Shown here one piece after another: positions 14,001-29,000 of a DNA stretch of 64,000 nt; the first letter of the stretch is position 1, and every line of letters begins with the position of its first letter. The notes below the pieces were generated by a model, which saw nothing but the letters and a program-made list of their open reading frames with translations, was not told the origin of the DNA and did no database searches. This DNA comes from Sclerodactyla briareus (Eukaryota; Echinodermata; Holothuroidea; Dendrochirotida; Sclerodactylidae): NCBI GenBank assembly GCA_026419785.1, contig JAODTK010005420.1:372001-436000 (forward strand). Reading direction: 5' to 3'. Made by a program: the position numbers and the translations under genes.

Positions 14001-17000
14001 ATGTATGTATGTATGTATGTATGTATGTATGCTCAGGATGAAAGTATGTATATATTAGGACCCAGAAAGAGATCAGATCCTTCACATGGCCAGACACTAG
14101 TCATTGAAATGAGTAAAAAGAAAGTAAGAGTTCGTTTTCCGTTTGGACAGGTATTCCCATGATTCCCGTTGAACAGGCCCTTGCTGAGCTTCAGGAGCGT
14201 CACCAAGATGAGCTAGACAAAATTGATGAGAAGGAGGCTGAAAAGCGTGCCAGAAAACAGAGAAAGGTATCAGCTACTGCATTGGGGTGTGGCCACACGC
14301 CGTGTTATGGCATGTGGTTATCCCTAGTAGCGCATCAGACTCGTGGTGGAGAGCTTTGGACCTGTCAAGGACCTTGGCTGTGGAATCCTCTTTATGCTGA
14401 ACCTACCATTGGTGAAATTTTTCTGTCGATGACTTAACTTAAGAAGGAACTACTGAAGCTCATCGTTTCAGACAAGCGGGAACTGTATAGCTGTATCGGT
14501 TTTTTGTGCGGAGCTTTTGAATGTGGATATAAAATTAGCCCTCGATAAATCCATTGTATATTATTGAAATGGAAACAGGACTTCACTGTAGAGCCTGGCT
14601 GTGGTTGGGAGAGTGCATGCACCCTCACAGTGATTGACAACAGTCAATGAGTAACAAATTAGTGAGATGCTCCCTCAGTGAGCCTAACCACAACTATTGA
14701 TACTTCTGTTAACTTGCACAGTGGTTTCCAGGTTTCAAGAGATTATCATTCTGTACATTATTGGCTTACACTGGCAGGGGCGCGATCTGTGTCAAATAGT
14801 GGAGGGGGGGTGGACATATGAGGCTGGCACAGTCTAAGCGCAGCGCCACCATTGGTTGGTCCAAGCGAATTTTTAGTGTTACAGAAGCCCCCAAGATGGC
14901 AGGAAAACGGCCTCCGGGCCATATGGCAGGAGGCAACATCCCCAAAATCGTAAATAAATTCTCGATTTTCTTTCATGGAACATTTTCGAAGAAGCTGATC
15001 GATGTTCATTGGCGTACATTATGGCCATGCCACGAATCGGTTTGAAGCGTTGGTGAATAGTGTACAAGGAAAATTTTCGTTTTCCAGACTCCCCAGATGC
15101 AGGAAAACGGCACTTCCTGATTCGTTAGGAAGTAAGCAACGTCCCGTCCCTAAAACTGGCAATAATGTTCAGAAAAGTTATATATCCAAGAAGCCTTCTT
15201 GAAGCACCTGTTCGATGTTTATTCCGTACAATTCGGGCCACATCAGCGGACGCGTAGCGTAAAAGAAAATACTCGTTTTAATACCCCCCAGATTGCATGG
15301 AAACGGCACTTCCTGGGAAGGAAGTATGGCAATTTGCAACGTCCCATAAATTGGCAATTGAATATGCAAAGAATTATAGCTCAAGAAACGCTCTTGAAGA
15401 GGGGACTGATATATGTTCAATTCATTACAATTCGCGCCACACCATCAGTGGACGCGTTGAGTACAGACATGTTGAGCCTTACAAACCCCCAGAATTGACG
15501 GAAAAGGGACTTCGGTTTAGACAGTTAAGCAACATGCAAGGCAAAAAGCCTGTATGCCGTCTGAACAAAAAGGATTCAGAAGTAGACTAAACTCTAGTAT
15601 TGGTTATATGGCAAGTGTTCAAAAATGGCAGTTGATTTCCAGCATTGTGAGTGGGGAGGGGAGGGGTTTGCAACATGACCACGTCCCAAGCCAAAATTAT
15701 CCTCGTGGCTGCCCATATGTTACCCAACTGAAGAGGGCAGTATGGAGAAAAGTCATATTTGAATTAGAATATGACAAGTTATTGGACACTGTAGTAGACA
15801 TGTAACGGAAAAAGATAGAATACAGCGCGCGCAGCGACAAATTTTTTTTTGCCATTCGGCCTTCTCACATGAGAATTTAAGCCAATTGATAAGAAATATG
15901 AGGTAGGCCTTGGTTATGGCAGTAATAAGTACCAGATGATTATAGGATTTTTTCACCAGTCGGAAAAAATTGGGGGGGACAGTTGATATTATGTCCCCCC
16001 ACCAAAAATATGTGGGGGGCATGGTCCCCCCCCGGTCCCCCCGTGACGCCGCCCATGACCCCCCTGGGGCGTTGTTGATATGATTGTTATAGGTTGTATA
16101 TGATTGAGATCCTACCGGTGAAACCATCACTTGTGAGTTATTTCTGCTCAATGATTGTAGCTAATGAGTGCCAATTAATTTACTATTGGACTATTTTAGT
16201 ACGAAGAAAACTATTATTGACATTTTTGGACATTTTGTTTCACAACCATTGCTATGTGGAAGAGATAGTAACAATCTACTATTCTTCAGGCTTGTTATTT
16301 ATCATTTGTCCATTTCTTGCAGGGCGATGCAGAGGTGCAGCTCTAGGAGGAAATGAAGGAAGGGAGGAGAGGAAGCTGCTATCACCGGGAGAGGTAGGGC
16401 ATATGGGTGAAGCAAATTATACTCTAGGGTATGTGGCTGTGGTGGGCACGATTGCCTCGCAGGTTACATTGTCTGTAGTGCCCAGGTAGGCATCAGTAGT
16501 TTGACATCAGTAACCACCCAACTCCTCTCTGGTGCACTCATTGCTTCCGGGGGTGGGGGTCATAGAACACACCCCACAGTGGGTCCACACCTGTCATGAA
16601 AGGTGTGTGGAGGATAGACTAGAGTCTTTTCAGTATACATATATGGAATTTTTGAGTGCAGTTCATGATATTTCATGAGTTGGCAAGATGAAGTTTTTAT
16701 GATAACAGCACAACATCATATTCATCATCTATTTAAAGTCTTAAATGATACACATGAGTAGGTAAGATCTTCTCTTCGACTTGATAATGTTCCTCATAGC
16801 AGCGGGCATCCAGATTCCAGGTCCTGAGATCTTGTCAAAGCGTACTGGACCAGGTCTTTCTCGGTCTTCTGCAGGGTGATGTTCCCGCTCTATTCATGCC
16901 AGTACACCCCCTGAACCAGCCATTACTATGTTGGACATTTCCATATCAGCCAAGTCTTTCCATTCATAGGTTAGACTCTAAGCTGCGATATCAATTCCAC

Positions 17001-20000
17001 AGGAATGCTGTTAAGGCCTCATCAGCATCTGGTTTTGGGCCACATAACCATCTCGGCATGGGCGCTCATTTTTCCTCCATTCTCCTAATGTCTTCCACCC
17101 CAACACTCCCTGGCACGAAACATGGAGCTAACCAAAAATTTTTTAGGGTTTGTATCTTTCTTTTTTGCTAAATACATGAGCCACACTTTTTAACCATGGC
17201 TCTTGCACAGATGGACAGGCCGCATCTCTTCAATTTTTTCCTACCCGGGCCTCGAACGGGCCTCGATCTCGCTGTAACTGCATCAGTGTAGCTGTCACTT
17301 CTACCTACAGTGTCGGCGAGACATCCACTTGATGACCATCCACTTCCACGTACTCCATTGGTCGTCCGTTCCACAAGAATTGGTCAGCTTTTTCCCTCAG
17401 CATCTGCTGCAGAGATGTAAGTCCAGGGTCTGACAAGAAATGTTTTCCAGTTATTTCTTGAGATTTTTCTTGTGGAACTGAAAAGCGCAGGAACCGTTCT
17501 ATTTGAATTCCTACTGCCAACACCCCTGTGGCGAAAACTCCACGGGGGAATTGATATTTAGCCCAGTTTTTTGATCATTTCCAACTTTAGTCTCCTATCT
17601 CCTATACATCCCACCTCAACGATGTTTTCTCCGCTCCCCAGGCGTGCTTCCAGAGCTGATTTTTTATCTACCCGCTCATCTTGGGCTTATCATATTTGAC
17701 CAGTTCATGCACTAGAGCAGCTCCACGGACGCCTATATCGAAATCTGCAGATAAGGCTCAAGCACACTATGAACAGGAGGGGATCGACCCTATTACGTCA
17801 AGGGGTCACTAACCGGTGTTGTTCATGCATACCCTACTCCTTACACCACCATACATTGCTTGCACCACTCTTGACTATCCACCTCCTCTAGAAACGCGTG
17901 GTTTCCCAACCAAGGGGAAATTTCAAGATTTCAGGAGAGAAAAAATGTATACAAAGGTAATCTTTTTTCGAGGTGTGAATTCTTCTTGTTTACAAACACA
18001 ATTACATAGCCAATTTAACCCTTTTTCCGCCTCTTCTCCCCACCTATCAACCTTCAACTACAATGTATTTCATGCGGGAACGGGCTTTCACTCGAAGGCC
18101 AAAGGGGAATTGGGGGGAAAAAGGTTGGGAACCACTGCTCTAGACCAATCATCCACATTCCAGAGCCAACTCTCCTGGGAATACAGTAAAAGCCGTATAA
18201 AGATCCACGGAAGCGTTGGTATGAGCTCTGTTCTTGCCTGGTATTTCTCCTGTAGCTGTGGAGATGAAGATTGCATCAGTTGAGCCACAGCCATGCATGA
18301 ATCCAAACTGCATGCTGTCAATGTGAACACAATACCCGATCAACTTCTCAAGAATTCTTTCTACCACCTTCATGACTTGATCTATTAACTTCAGCCTCTG
18401 GTAGTTCCCATGGGCTGTGCAACATTTTATGATGCATCTATCAGAATGAGTCTGTCAGCTGGGAGGATGAAGTCTGCCCGGGCCGGAGACACAATGCCCG
18501 CAGAGAGGGGCCCTAAACATTCTGCTATGATCCCAGAGGGACCAGGTGCTTTCCTGTCTTCATCCCTAAACGGAATGACAGACTCACCCATCTCTACAGT
18601 ACTGTGATTGGAGAGACCAAGCAATTGGAGGGCCACTGGTGGCAGACTGTCCGTGCTCCAGTCAAATTATCAGTTCGGTAGTGTCTTGTAGGTGTTGCCT
18701 TCCAGGTTGCTTGCTTTGCTTCACCAGAAAAAAGACAGCTTCCCATCATATCTACAGGACCTGCATACCTAAAAAGCAGAGAGCTTGAATGGAACAAGTC
18801 AATCTTCAAACAATAAGACAGTATGAAATATTGCAATGAATAAAAAACAATCAATTCTGTTATGTAGCATTTTTGGTGGGAAGCTGAAGTTTTTTGTTAG
18901 CAAGTAACATTATTTGTAGCGGAAGCTGAAGTGGTGCAACAAAAGTTGCGATGTTGTGTATATTGTCCAACATCGTTATGTTAATATACGAGAGTTGAGA
19001 TTCTGACACAATATTTCAGAGTAACATTAGGACATACTGGGGCACTATTGGAATAGGTGTAAAACAAGTAATTAATCTGAAATATTGGTTACTCTTAATC
19101 TGCATATTGTCAGTTCTTTGTGATATTATTGGGGAAAGATCTTACTGAGCGGTCAGCAAGTGTGACAGTGTAGTAGTAACATATCTGGCCAGGTTGTACT
19201 AGCCAGTGCTGATATTATTGTTACAAAGCTATTCTTCCCACTTCCTGATATTTTACAGTTCTCCCATGAGGAGTACAAGCAATGAGGTGCCTGGAAATAA
19301 TAGGACCCCTGGATCTAGTTCCGGGACAGAGAACTGGATGAGTGAAGGAAGAGCTCTCCGAGCTCCAGCGGGCTCTACAAAACCGTTGATAATGCTGCAA
19401 CTAAACAGGTGAGTGCATATTGTATCGCTAAGAAAAACGATAATGCACTGATGAAGATCAGTACCGTGATTACTACATTCGCACTTTCTATCTATCTGCT
19501 CCAAGGGTCGGGTTAGAGATTGTAGTCAGTTTGTTGTTTTGTCTATAGTCGCTGTGGAGAGATCGCCATAGCAACTTTTACCATGGTAACAATCATGATA
19601 GGTGAGAAGATATGGGTACCAATGGTAACTGTTGGATGTATTTTAAAATTCTGTTTGTGAGTGCATCTGTGTGTCTGTACAGTTTGGATTGTCTTAAAAA
19701 GTTGGAATGTATGCAAGTCCGAGGTTGCAAAAGTGTTGTAGGTCATTCCAGTTTTCCACTCATTTGCTGAAAGTCTGGAACTGCCTCCGAGTAAAATGCC
19801 AGTCCAACTTTTAAATGTACCCAGTATAATTGTTAAACCCATCTCGCTATTAAGCTGGAAGAAAGGACCAAGTGCATAAGAAAAATCCAGAAAGAACTGG
19901 AGAGAGAAGGCTGGTGGCAATCATGATAAGCAAGATAGAAGGCGGGCCCCCGAGCAACCAGGACGGAACGTAAACCGGAGAACAGAGACCGAAAACCCCT

Positions 20001-23000
20001 ACAAGGTGGTGGCTTGGGGAGGATGAATTTGAATTGCCATTTGTAAAAGGAAGTTGAAGTATGGGGTTTTTATCCAGGGTTGCATGATGGAGGGTAGACA
20101 GATTGAGTGAACCTATTTGAAAAGCATGGTAGTTTGTTGGATTAGTCCCTCCAAGCTCCCAGTTAAGAGGTCTTTAGGTTTGATCGATACTTACGTCCGA
20201 CAGTAAGGAATATTGGGTAACCTAACTCTCTTCATCAATGTGTGGGAAATGTGAACCTGTGTGGTTCATGTAATTTGGCCAGGTGGTATCCCTTTCACTA
20301 CTGCACGGACTGTGCCTGCAGACTTGCATATATTAGTGTCGGGATAGGATAGGTAGCCTAACATTAATGGTTTGGGCTCGACTCAGCATCAGGCCTGGGC
20401 CGATGAGCCCTTTTACAGATTTTAGGTCCCACAGGCATAATGGGATTTTCTCATTACTAGCACATTATCTTTCTATAAAATGATCTTCAAGTGTCCCAAT
20501 ACCCTTTCCTACAGTTTTCCTAGGTCTCATTTCCAAATATTGCAACACTCTATTATTGGAACCACAGTGATTTTATACATTGTCAAAGGTTGAATCAAAT
20601 TAGCTCGCTCTATTCCCCTGCCAAAGCTCTGAAAGCGTCATAAATGACAAAACTGGTGACTTCTATGCTTTAGATGTTTCGTATCCTTTGAAACCTCTTA
20701 CGATCCATGACTAACTACGATAAGAAAACTACGATCATAAGGATGTAAGATCTGTAAAGGAGCTTCCCAAAACCAAGGTCTGCGTAGGCGCAGTGCCTAC
20801 TTGCGTATAATACGATGGTTAAATGGGTAGGCGCAAGCGCACACCCGCAAAGTGAAGGTAAGTAAGTGTTACAATTTTCTTGGAGTTATCAAAAGTGCAT
20901 GTGGTTGGAAATAGCAGACCAGTAAATGTCTTTCCACACCTGAGATCTTGCCCGTTAGTATGGTTTCATGTAGCAGTGTAGCAGTATTGAATCTTCAAAT
21001 ATTAAGTCTGATTACCAGGTAAATATAATCTTCTTATCCTGAGAGTACTCTCATTTATACCCATTCCAGGCAGAGTTGGCTGCCCATAAGAGGACTCGCT
21101 TGAGGCGAGCGTGAACTAGCTGATGCCAAGGAGGATGTTGAGGGTCTGTTGGAGGCCCTGGAAAAGAGGGAGAAGCAGCTGTTGAAGAGATGGAGAGAGG
21201 GGTGAGAAGGATGAAACACTAGGTATGATATGAAATATAGCAAGAGTGATATACTGAGGGCACAGTGGGGTGCTCTTGAACAGACAAAGTTTGCTCCATG
21301 AGGGGGCCAGTACCTTGAACATTATAAAAAATAAATAAACTTGGTAATTATATATAGTGCCCTATCACCAATGTATCAGGGCACTTTACAAAATGAACCT
21401 AAAAAACAAATGAGAATATAAATATATTAATTGTGGAAAAAGAAAAAAAAAACCTAGAAATTTCTAGAAAAAAAATGTTCCAAGGAAAGGACTAAAACCT
21501 AAACCCCAGATACAAATAAGGAACATGAAGTTCATCCTCGATGTTCCAAGTAAGTGGTCGGTTCCTGGAGTTCACTGATCGCCCTTTTGGGAGGGGACGT
21601 TAATGGTGCTCCTGGGATCAGGTTGGGAGGTTACATCCCTGCCCGATTCTTGCCGTATTGGCCGTGGATGAGTATCGGTGATAACTCGCCTATTCTTCTC
21701 CACCAGTGCTCAGATGATATCGAGGCAGTGTATGTGTAACCAATCCCAACCTGCTCCGTCAACCGCCATTTCACGTCCCCTACTTGAGGACGATCAGTGA
21801 AATTCAGGATCCAACCACTTTCTGGTAACAACCTGGAAGGAGCGAAAGATTCAGTACAATGTGACTGTTTCAGAGCCAAATGACTAGACATATCGCAACT
21901 ACCCTGTATCAAACCCCAGTAACCTCGAAAGTCCGCTGTGTTACAGCGGAACCATGACGTGAATACCAGGACCCCGCCCTTCACAACTGCAAGTACAGCC
22001 TCCTAGAGAAAAACATCTGGTGACTGCTGGATTCAGACCGATACTTTCTGTGTGACCTGATACCATCTGATCTTCTCCCTACTATTTTGGACACAGATTG
22101 AGAAAGTAGCCCTCAGACTGGAAAAGTTGCTTATGTCTTGGGGCTTTGGTGGGGTCTCTATGGGGTGTAGTGAGGGGCTCCAGCAGTCTGATGCTGCTCT
22201 AGAAGTTCTGCTGGGGTGCTTGTGAGAGTTTAGTGGGGGGCTTGTGAGACTTTAGTGGGGTGCTCTAGAGGTTCTGGTGCAGTACTCTAAGGGGTCCTGT
22301 TGGTGTTCTCTATAGGTCTATGTAGCACTCCAGACGTTTTGTTGAGTCCTCTTGGGGCTTTGGTAGATTGCTCTATGGGGTGTGGTGAGATGCTCTGGGG
22401 GGAAGGGGGGGGGGGTTCGTGCAGTTCTAAAGAAGTTCTGCTGGGGTGCTTGTGAGAGTTTAGTGGGGTGCTCCAGAGGTTTTTGTGCAGTACGCTAGAG
22501 GGACTGTTGGGGTTCTCTAGAGGGTCTGGTGTGGTACTCCAGGAGATCTGGTGGGTTATCTTGGGATTTTGGTAGGGTACTCTAAGGGGTCTGGTGAGGT
22601 GCTCTTGAGTTCTAAAGGGTGAGGTGCTACAGTATGTGTATAGCAGTTTCTGATCAGGCTGGCATGGCATTGTCATGAGATCACTGGACAGTGGGGTTTG
22701 GCAGTCAGATTGCCTAAGCAGAGGCTAGATCTTTGCAGAGGCAAAGCTCCCAGTGGTGTTCTGATCCATGGTGCTTCCAGTCTTGGATTCACAGTGACTA
22801 ACTCACTTTGCCACATCCTTGGTTACTATTTTGGCAGGACTGCCTGTTACTACATGTCGGTTTTCCTCCCTTTTCAAATTGGTCCTTGATTCCTTGACTG
22901 CCCCTGTCAGAAAGCAATACACCTTAAGAGACGTTCAACAATGAATACTCCCGACAGCCATCTTGCCAATGTACCCCTCAACAAACGTCCACTAGCAGAA

Positions 23001-26000
23001 CCCAGGCCTCACCAATAGGTGATTTTCTGCTATTGAGGCCAGCTTCCCAAAGGCTAATATACTGTCAGTTGATGCAAGATAACCCATGATGACGATAAGA
23101 GGAAGGTTGGATGATTCAAATCACAGTTCCAGGGAGAATACTGCAATTCCAATGCAGAAATAGAGGGGGGAAATTAAGCGGCATGTGCAGTAGCATGGGC
23201 TCGTAATACTTTCACATGTGGCTGGAGGAAAATTTTACTTCTGTCATTTTGGCCCGTTTTGCCCCAAAAAACTCAACTGTGAGCGTAAACTTAGCAAAAT
23301 CTAAGCACTAACCATGGAAGGTGGATACTGACTAAACCTTGACTTTTACCTGGTCTTTAATTGATTTCATTCAACATCCTTTTCCTAAGTGTGTAGGTTG
23401 CAGTAGTACTGAATAGGTAGAGTGGTGCAATGATGCTGGGGTTTTCCTGCTCTAAGACATGCCAAATACCTTCAACGCTAGTCTTGAGGGTATCAAACTT
23501 CAACTGTTCTAGCCATCAGTGCATGGAAAAGTAAGACCCTCTTTGATGAGGCCTCTCAACCACCTTGTCCTACCAAACATGATGACACATCCATAGACCA
23601 GTTGGAACAAGTTGTAACCAGTGTTGAAAGAGTGCCAAGCACTTGTGTAGCAATTTGGGGAGGAATAGTAGGAAACCTGTATTCTGTCTATAGTTTTGTG
23701 TACAAACTGACTGCTGTGGACTTTCAAAAGTGTGTAGCAATCTTGCTCATCTGAGGAGCATTTCGTGATGCTACAACAGCTATTTCGAACGTGGTTGTAA
23801 CCACTGTCTGACAATGACCTACCCCTTATTCACATTAGTGACTCACAACACTGGTACTATGACCCTGGTGTGAGTCACCCTGCAATGACCCACCTTGTCT
23901 GGGGGAGTGTGTCACAATTGACAAAGTTACATTCATCTTTACTTTTCTCCGCTGGACAGCAGGAGGAATACGGTGCTCTACGACACCCTTGAGGACCAGA
24001 AGGGTGAGTTACTCCGCCTGCAGGACGCCCTTGATGGACTGAACAATGGTAATTACTTTTTACGTTCATTAATATATATGGGTGCTTTCTATAAGCTATG
24101 TCCTCAGTTTTGAGAGTAATCAATCAAGAATCTGTAATTTTCAAACTGACTGTTGAGATTTTACTCACTTCTGTAATGGATTATATTTGCTTCCCCCACA
24201 CCGCTAAGGTGTTCAAAATCATCTACGGATGTTCATTTGACCGGGGAGGGGGGGGGGGGGGGGTTGATGTTTACTCTAACAATACCAGAGAGTAAGTATC
24301 AGTTTTACTCCAGTCCCAGAATAGCAGCTTGGTCTGGAAGGGGACCAGGAGAATGGTTCTGCCTGCCCAATTAGCATTATTGGCTATTTTGCATGTATGC
24401 AGCTTGGAGCTCTCTCCGCTAGGCAGATTCAATCTGCAAATGAAAAATTCGAGCCTGCCTAATATCAACCTCCAGGAGGTGTTGATGAGGCTTTGTGTAT
24501 TTGTTCATCAGGTTAAGTACATGACTCTTGCCGTTTTATGATCAGGTCAGAGAATATTAGGTCAAAGGTCATCATAGGGGGGGGTCATATCCACAACCAA
24601 ACCATTGTTTGAGCGGGCAAAAACCAATCTATGCTGACATCAAGCTCGTTGTGATGGGGCCCAGGTCAGTCTACTATCTATCTAGGTTCTATCCTCCTAT
24701 CTATCCTCTTGTCTATCCTCCTATCTATCCAGTCTGTAAACTTTTGCTTTTTGGGCAACAAAATGTTCGTGCTTTGATGAATTCCGACCAGATTTGGTCA
24801 CAATGCTTATTGCTGAATGCGTCATCGTTGACCACTGCTGCAATGGTCAAGGTGTCCAAATGGCCATTAAAGGGGCACATGGCCAATAAGTTAAAAACTG
24901 CCAAAAACGCTACTTCTCCTACAAATTTTGGTGCACATGCTGTGGTTCAGTCATATCGATGGTCTAACAGCTGTTCTTCGGGTGTTTCAGGAATTTTGAT
25001 CCAAGGTTCCATTTGGGCCTAGGGCCCATTTTTATAGAAATTTCACCCATGAACGTACTTGAAATGCATCTCCTCCTACAAGCTTCAATCAACTTGCTCC
25101 AAAGCTTACTTGATGTAATGGTCCTTGGGGTAGAGGGCCATTGGGGGTGTTCAGGAATTTTGGGCCTAGGGCCCACTTAGGGCTGTAGGGCCCATTGTAT
25201 GAAATACTGTAAAATCTTGTATCTCCTACAAATTTTGTGGCACAGTGCTGAGCTGCCTCTTTCCACACCAAGTTATCCTACTGAACAATGGGCGCAATTG
25301 GGGCTTTTGGGAATTTGATGTCAAAGGTACTCTATGGTATCCACTAAAAGTTTTTTCTTTTTTCTACACTCAACTGCTACAAATTGATATGTGATCCACT
25401 AATTCTCCACAAAACTAACTATTCTGCTTCCAGTAACAGTGATCACTGTTTGCTACTATATTAAAATACAAGGGTAATACAGTTACCCTTTTTTTTGGGG
25501 GGGGGGGCAGGGAATCAGTAGCAACACAAAAATGTGGCATGTTTTTGAAAATCATGTATCATCTGTCTTCCATTCAATTCATGTTTCTTGTTATTGTTTA
25601 TCATGAAATTTTGTTTTTTTTTTTCCCTCAAATGAAATATATTTCAGGCACAGCTAATGAGGGCACTATTGATCAGATCAGAGAGAGATTCACGCCGTCC
25701 GCGACCTCCTGAGTGGACCACAGTCACCATCGGCCCCCAGATGAATTGCCATCCCCCCCATCAAGTACCAGGGGCAGGGCAACCCGCCACCCCCATATAT
25801 CTCAGGCCAAAATGGTAAAAGGGGCCTTAGAATTTCAATTCCTTTATTTTCACACAAAATCACAATACGTTTTTCCACTCATCTCCCTGTTTTTTCGTGA
25901 CTTGATTCGCTATTTACCTCTCCCATTGAAGTGGACAAACCGTAATATCTCCCCAGGTATGGGAGCCTTCCACTTGTGGGGAACTTAGTTGAGTTCCTAT

Positions 26001-29000
26001 TCTGATTGATGTTCATGCCAAGCACCAGGCACAGGGAACATGGGACCCCCATCAGCGGCATGGCACCAGACATTGCCTGACATGAGTGCCAAAGGTACCC
26101 GATGGGAGTGGGGGCCGCCGCCATGTCGATATGCAGACCTTACCATATTTTCCTGGTCAACAGCAGCATTTTTGGTCATTTTGGCACCACGAAATTCTTT
26201 ACAAAATTGTCCTTTTGCGTGTGGATATTTGTCCCCTTTCCGATTGGGTGGGGTAGATTATTTTTAAATACTTGCCAGACAGAGGACTATCTATTTGAGG
26301 CTCGGCAAAGGTGCAGACTTGAAAATCGCACATTTTGTCAGCTGCGAATCCTCAAACCACTTGCATGGAATAAGAAATGTCTTGGCAGTATTTAACCTGT
26401 GAGGTAAATCTCAGACCGACGGTAACTTGCAGAATGCCTCTTACCCCACGTTTTTCCTGGTTCTAAATCTCGTGCTGAGAATGTCCAGCAATAAAGGCAA
26501 CAGGGAACATTTTAAAAATTCTTGGAATGACCCGACCGGGAATTGAACCCCAATCTCCGGTGTCGTAGCCCAACACTCGCAGAACTGAGCCATTCCATGG
26601 GTGAGGGCAATGTGGCCTCCAGGTCGCCCTGCAATGTTGCAGCCCCTGGCCCACAACGCAAGGGCCGTGGGTTGCTACTGGTAAATATTATAGGTATAGT
26701 GATTAAGTGGTGATGGTATGTATGCTTTACCAAAAACCGCACAGGAAAAGCTTCTTACATTCTTTTGATATAAAGATTGGAACTCTGTCGACTTGGATTG
26801 ATAGTATATATTCACAGATTGGATTGGCCAAAACCGAAAAAAGCCTGGGAAAAAGTACCCGGGATGCAGCCAAGTGGTTCGTGGTTCAACTTCTGATTGG
26901 ATAAGAACAGATCTGCTGACATTATGCTTGGCGCTTCACCGTAGAGCAGAGTGTAGGGGAAGCAGCTGTGCACCCCACCATGATAAGTAAAACCAGGATA
27001 GCTACAGGGGTATTTTCACCTCTGTCCTGACATGAAATCTAACCGTAATGAGCCTGCAAGATTTCAGCTTAGGCTCAGTTCGTACCTAAGACTGAAAAAA
27101 AGACCCTGATTCATAGTAATTGGTGCCCCCCTAAGCATTAGGTGTGGACGGCTGGAACAAGGGGTCTACTATTTGAAACTTGCAGATTAATCAGGCACAA
27201 CTTAATTATTATCAATCTTGAGCCAATGACTGTGTGAACTTCATACTGGCCCTGATTGGTTTTGGAGCCCACATATTCCCAAGTGCTGTTGACACAGGAT
27301 CTATTGGCAGTTATGAAATTTTTGGCAATTCCCGCCTTGCATTGAGTATCACGATATGGTACAGTGTGGGATTGTTCAAATGCCCATTTTTTACATTCAT
27401 CCACATTTTCACTCTTCATGATTCCCATCTGGACCTGGCCAAGCCAGCCAGCCTTTATGACACCAATGCCCACATCTGGGCAGGCAGATCCACCAGGCAC
27501 ACTGCAGGGAAATGCTGCAAGCAACCAAGTCTTTCCAGGACCTCTGCCTCCCCTACCCAAGGACCTACACAGGCCCCACCCATACCCTACCAACCAGTCA
27601 ACCATCCAGATACCTTGGCTGACCCTCCTGTTTAAAACCCCCTCCTGTCAGTCGCCTTGTACCCGGAAACCTCCAACCGCAGGTTGTCCCTCAGACACTG
27701 CCCCCTAGTCATGCCCATTCGGTGGGCCAAGCGCAAGCCCCTATTATGGTGCAAACTCAGCAACCCTCCCAAGCTCATCTGTTCAGTCAGATGACTCAGC
27801 CTGCTATACAGACTCAACCAGTGGTTTCTGGGATGCACTTGCATAGTCCATCAGCCTCCCTCATCTCTCTCCAAGGTCAACCACCCCTCATACTTGCATC
27901 TTCGCAACAACCAGAGCAAACAACATACATGGTAGCTTACAGGGTAGCCAATGGTAGCCAGATGACAAGGGTGGCCAAACATATTTATTGCCACAGCAGG
28001 GTACCCAGGGCGGGGTTAAGACCGCTGACCACACCAAGCCCAGTACCAGTAAACCGAAATCATCATCGGCTCACCGAAGAGGAGGAAGCATCGTCCTGGG
28101 GATGACGTTGGGGGCGGTCTGTTCTGTAACGTTCCTGATCATCATCACCATCTGGTAAGTAGCTCGTGCCTGTCTCTTGTTTTCATCATCATCCAGTATC
28201 CAGCATCATGTCTGAATTATTCCAGTTGGTACGATGGTTCTGGCCGCTTCCCACATAACCCTCTTCCCACTTGGTCTGTTCCTCATACCAGCAGGACCAG
28301 AGCCCCAGTCCTTCCAGATCATGTGAGCAGCCTACTGATCGGACTTTCTTGGACTATCACAGGGTGCTTTCCTATCGATCTCCATGTCAGTACACCTACT
28401 GATCCAGCTCCGTTGAACATCTCCACACCAGCCAAGTTTTCTCACCCCTAGACTAGACCCCAGGCTTAAGTTATTCAATGCTGTGGGTATCAAAAAGCAC
28501 TGCAAGGAAATGCTTTTTGTACTTTGATGAGGAACATCAGTCACAGGTGATTCAAGCTCATAATTCACTTGTTGACTTGATCTTTTGGAGGGGGACTGAC
28601 AAATACCGTATCAGTTCTCATAGAAGCTGATACAAACATTAGGAATGCATCTTCATTAGAACATTGGTTCTCAGAACTAGCACATGTAAATAATATTATA
28701 ATAAAATCAATTTAAAGATAATAATATCGGGGTGGTACTTATATAGCGCCTTTCCACCGTCGTGTCAAAGTGTTACAGATTATAACCCTAATCATAGGAA
28801 CTGATATGTACTCCCACTATCCGGGAGAGAGTATGAGGCAGCAGCTAATACAGCGCCAGTCGTTCACTTAGGTTCCTCACAGGTCCCCATCCAATCAGAA
28901 CTGGGTGGAGGAGGGGCATAGAGATGAGCGTCTTGCTCAAGGACACCACAGAAAAGCTGATCAGTCTGTCGGGATGCGAACTGCAATCTTCCATCAACAG

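Noticed and set aside
13816-14162. Long overlapping open frames (MYVC and IHTY repeats)
   Set aside because: They are translations of the ATGT microsatellite, which has no stop codon in any of these frames.
21631-21984. 117-codon frame on the minus strand (FTSWFRCNTADFRGYWG...)
   Set aside because: No known domain or splice support, and length within chance. It could be part of an unrecognised transposon, but nothing in the sequence supports this.
22287-22676. 129-codon Pro/Ser-rich frame on the minus strand
   Set aside because: It is the complement of the G-rich minisatellite; amino-acid repeats follow the DNA period.
26525-26600. Functional tRNA gene on the minus strand
   Set aside because: A and B boxes are present, but the acceptor and anticodon stems are not complete, and the tail is of SINE type.
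28082-28154. Transmembrane-like frame ...GAVCSVTFLIIITIW
   Set aside because: It is the wrong frame of the hinge exon end; the frame giving LFCNVPDHHHHL matches the family and the phase of the next exon.
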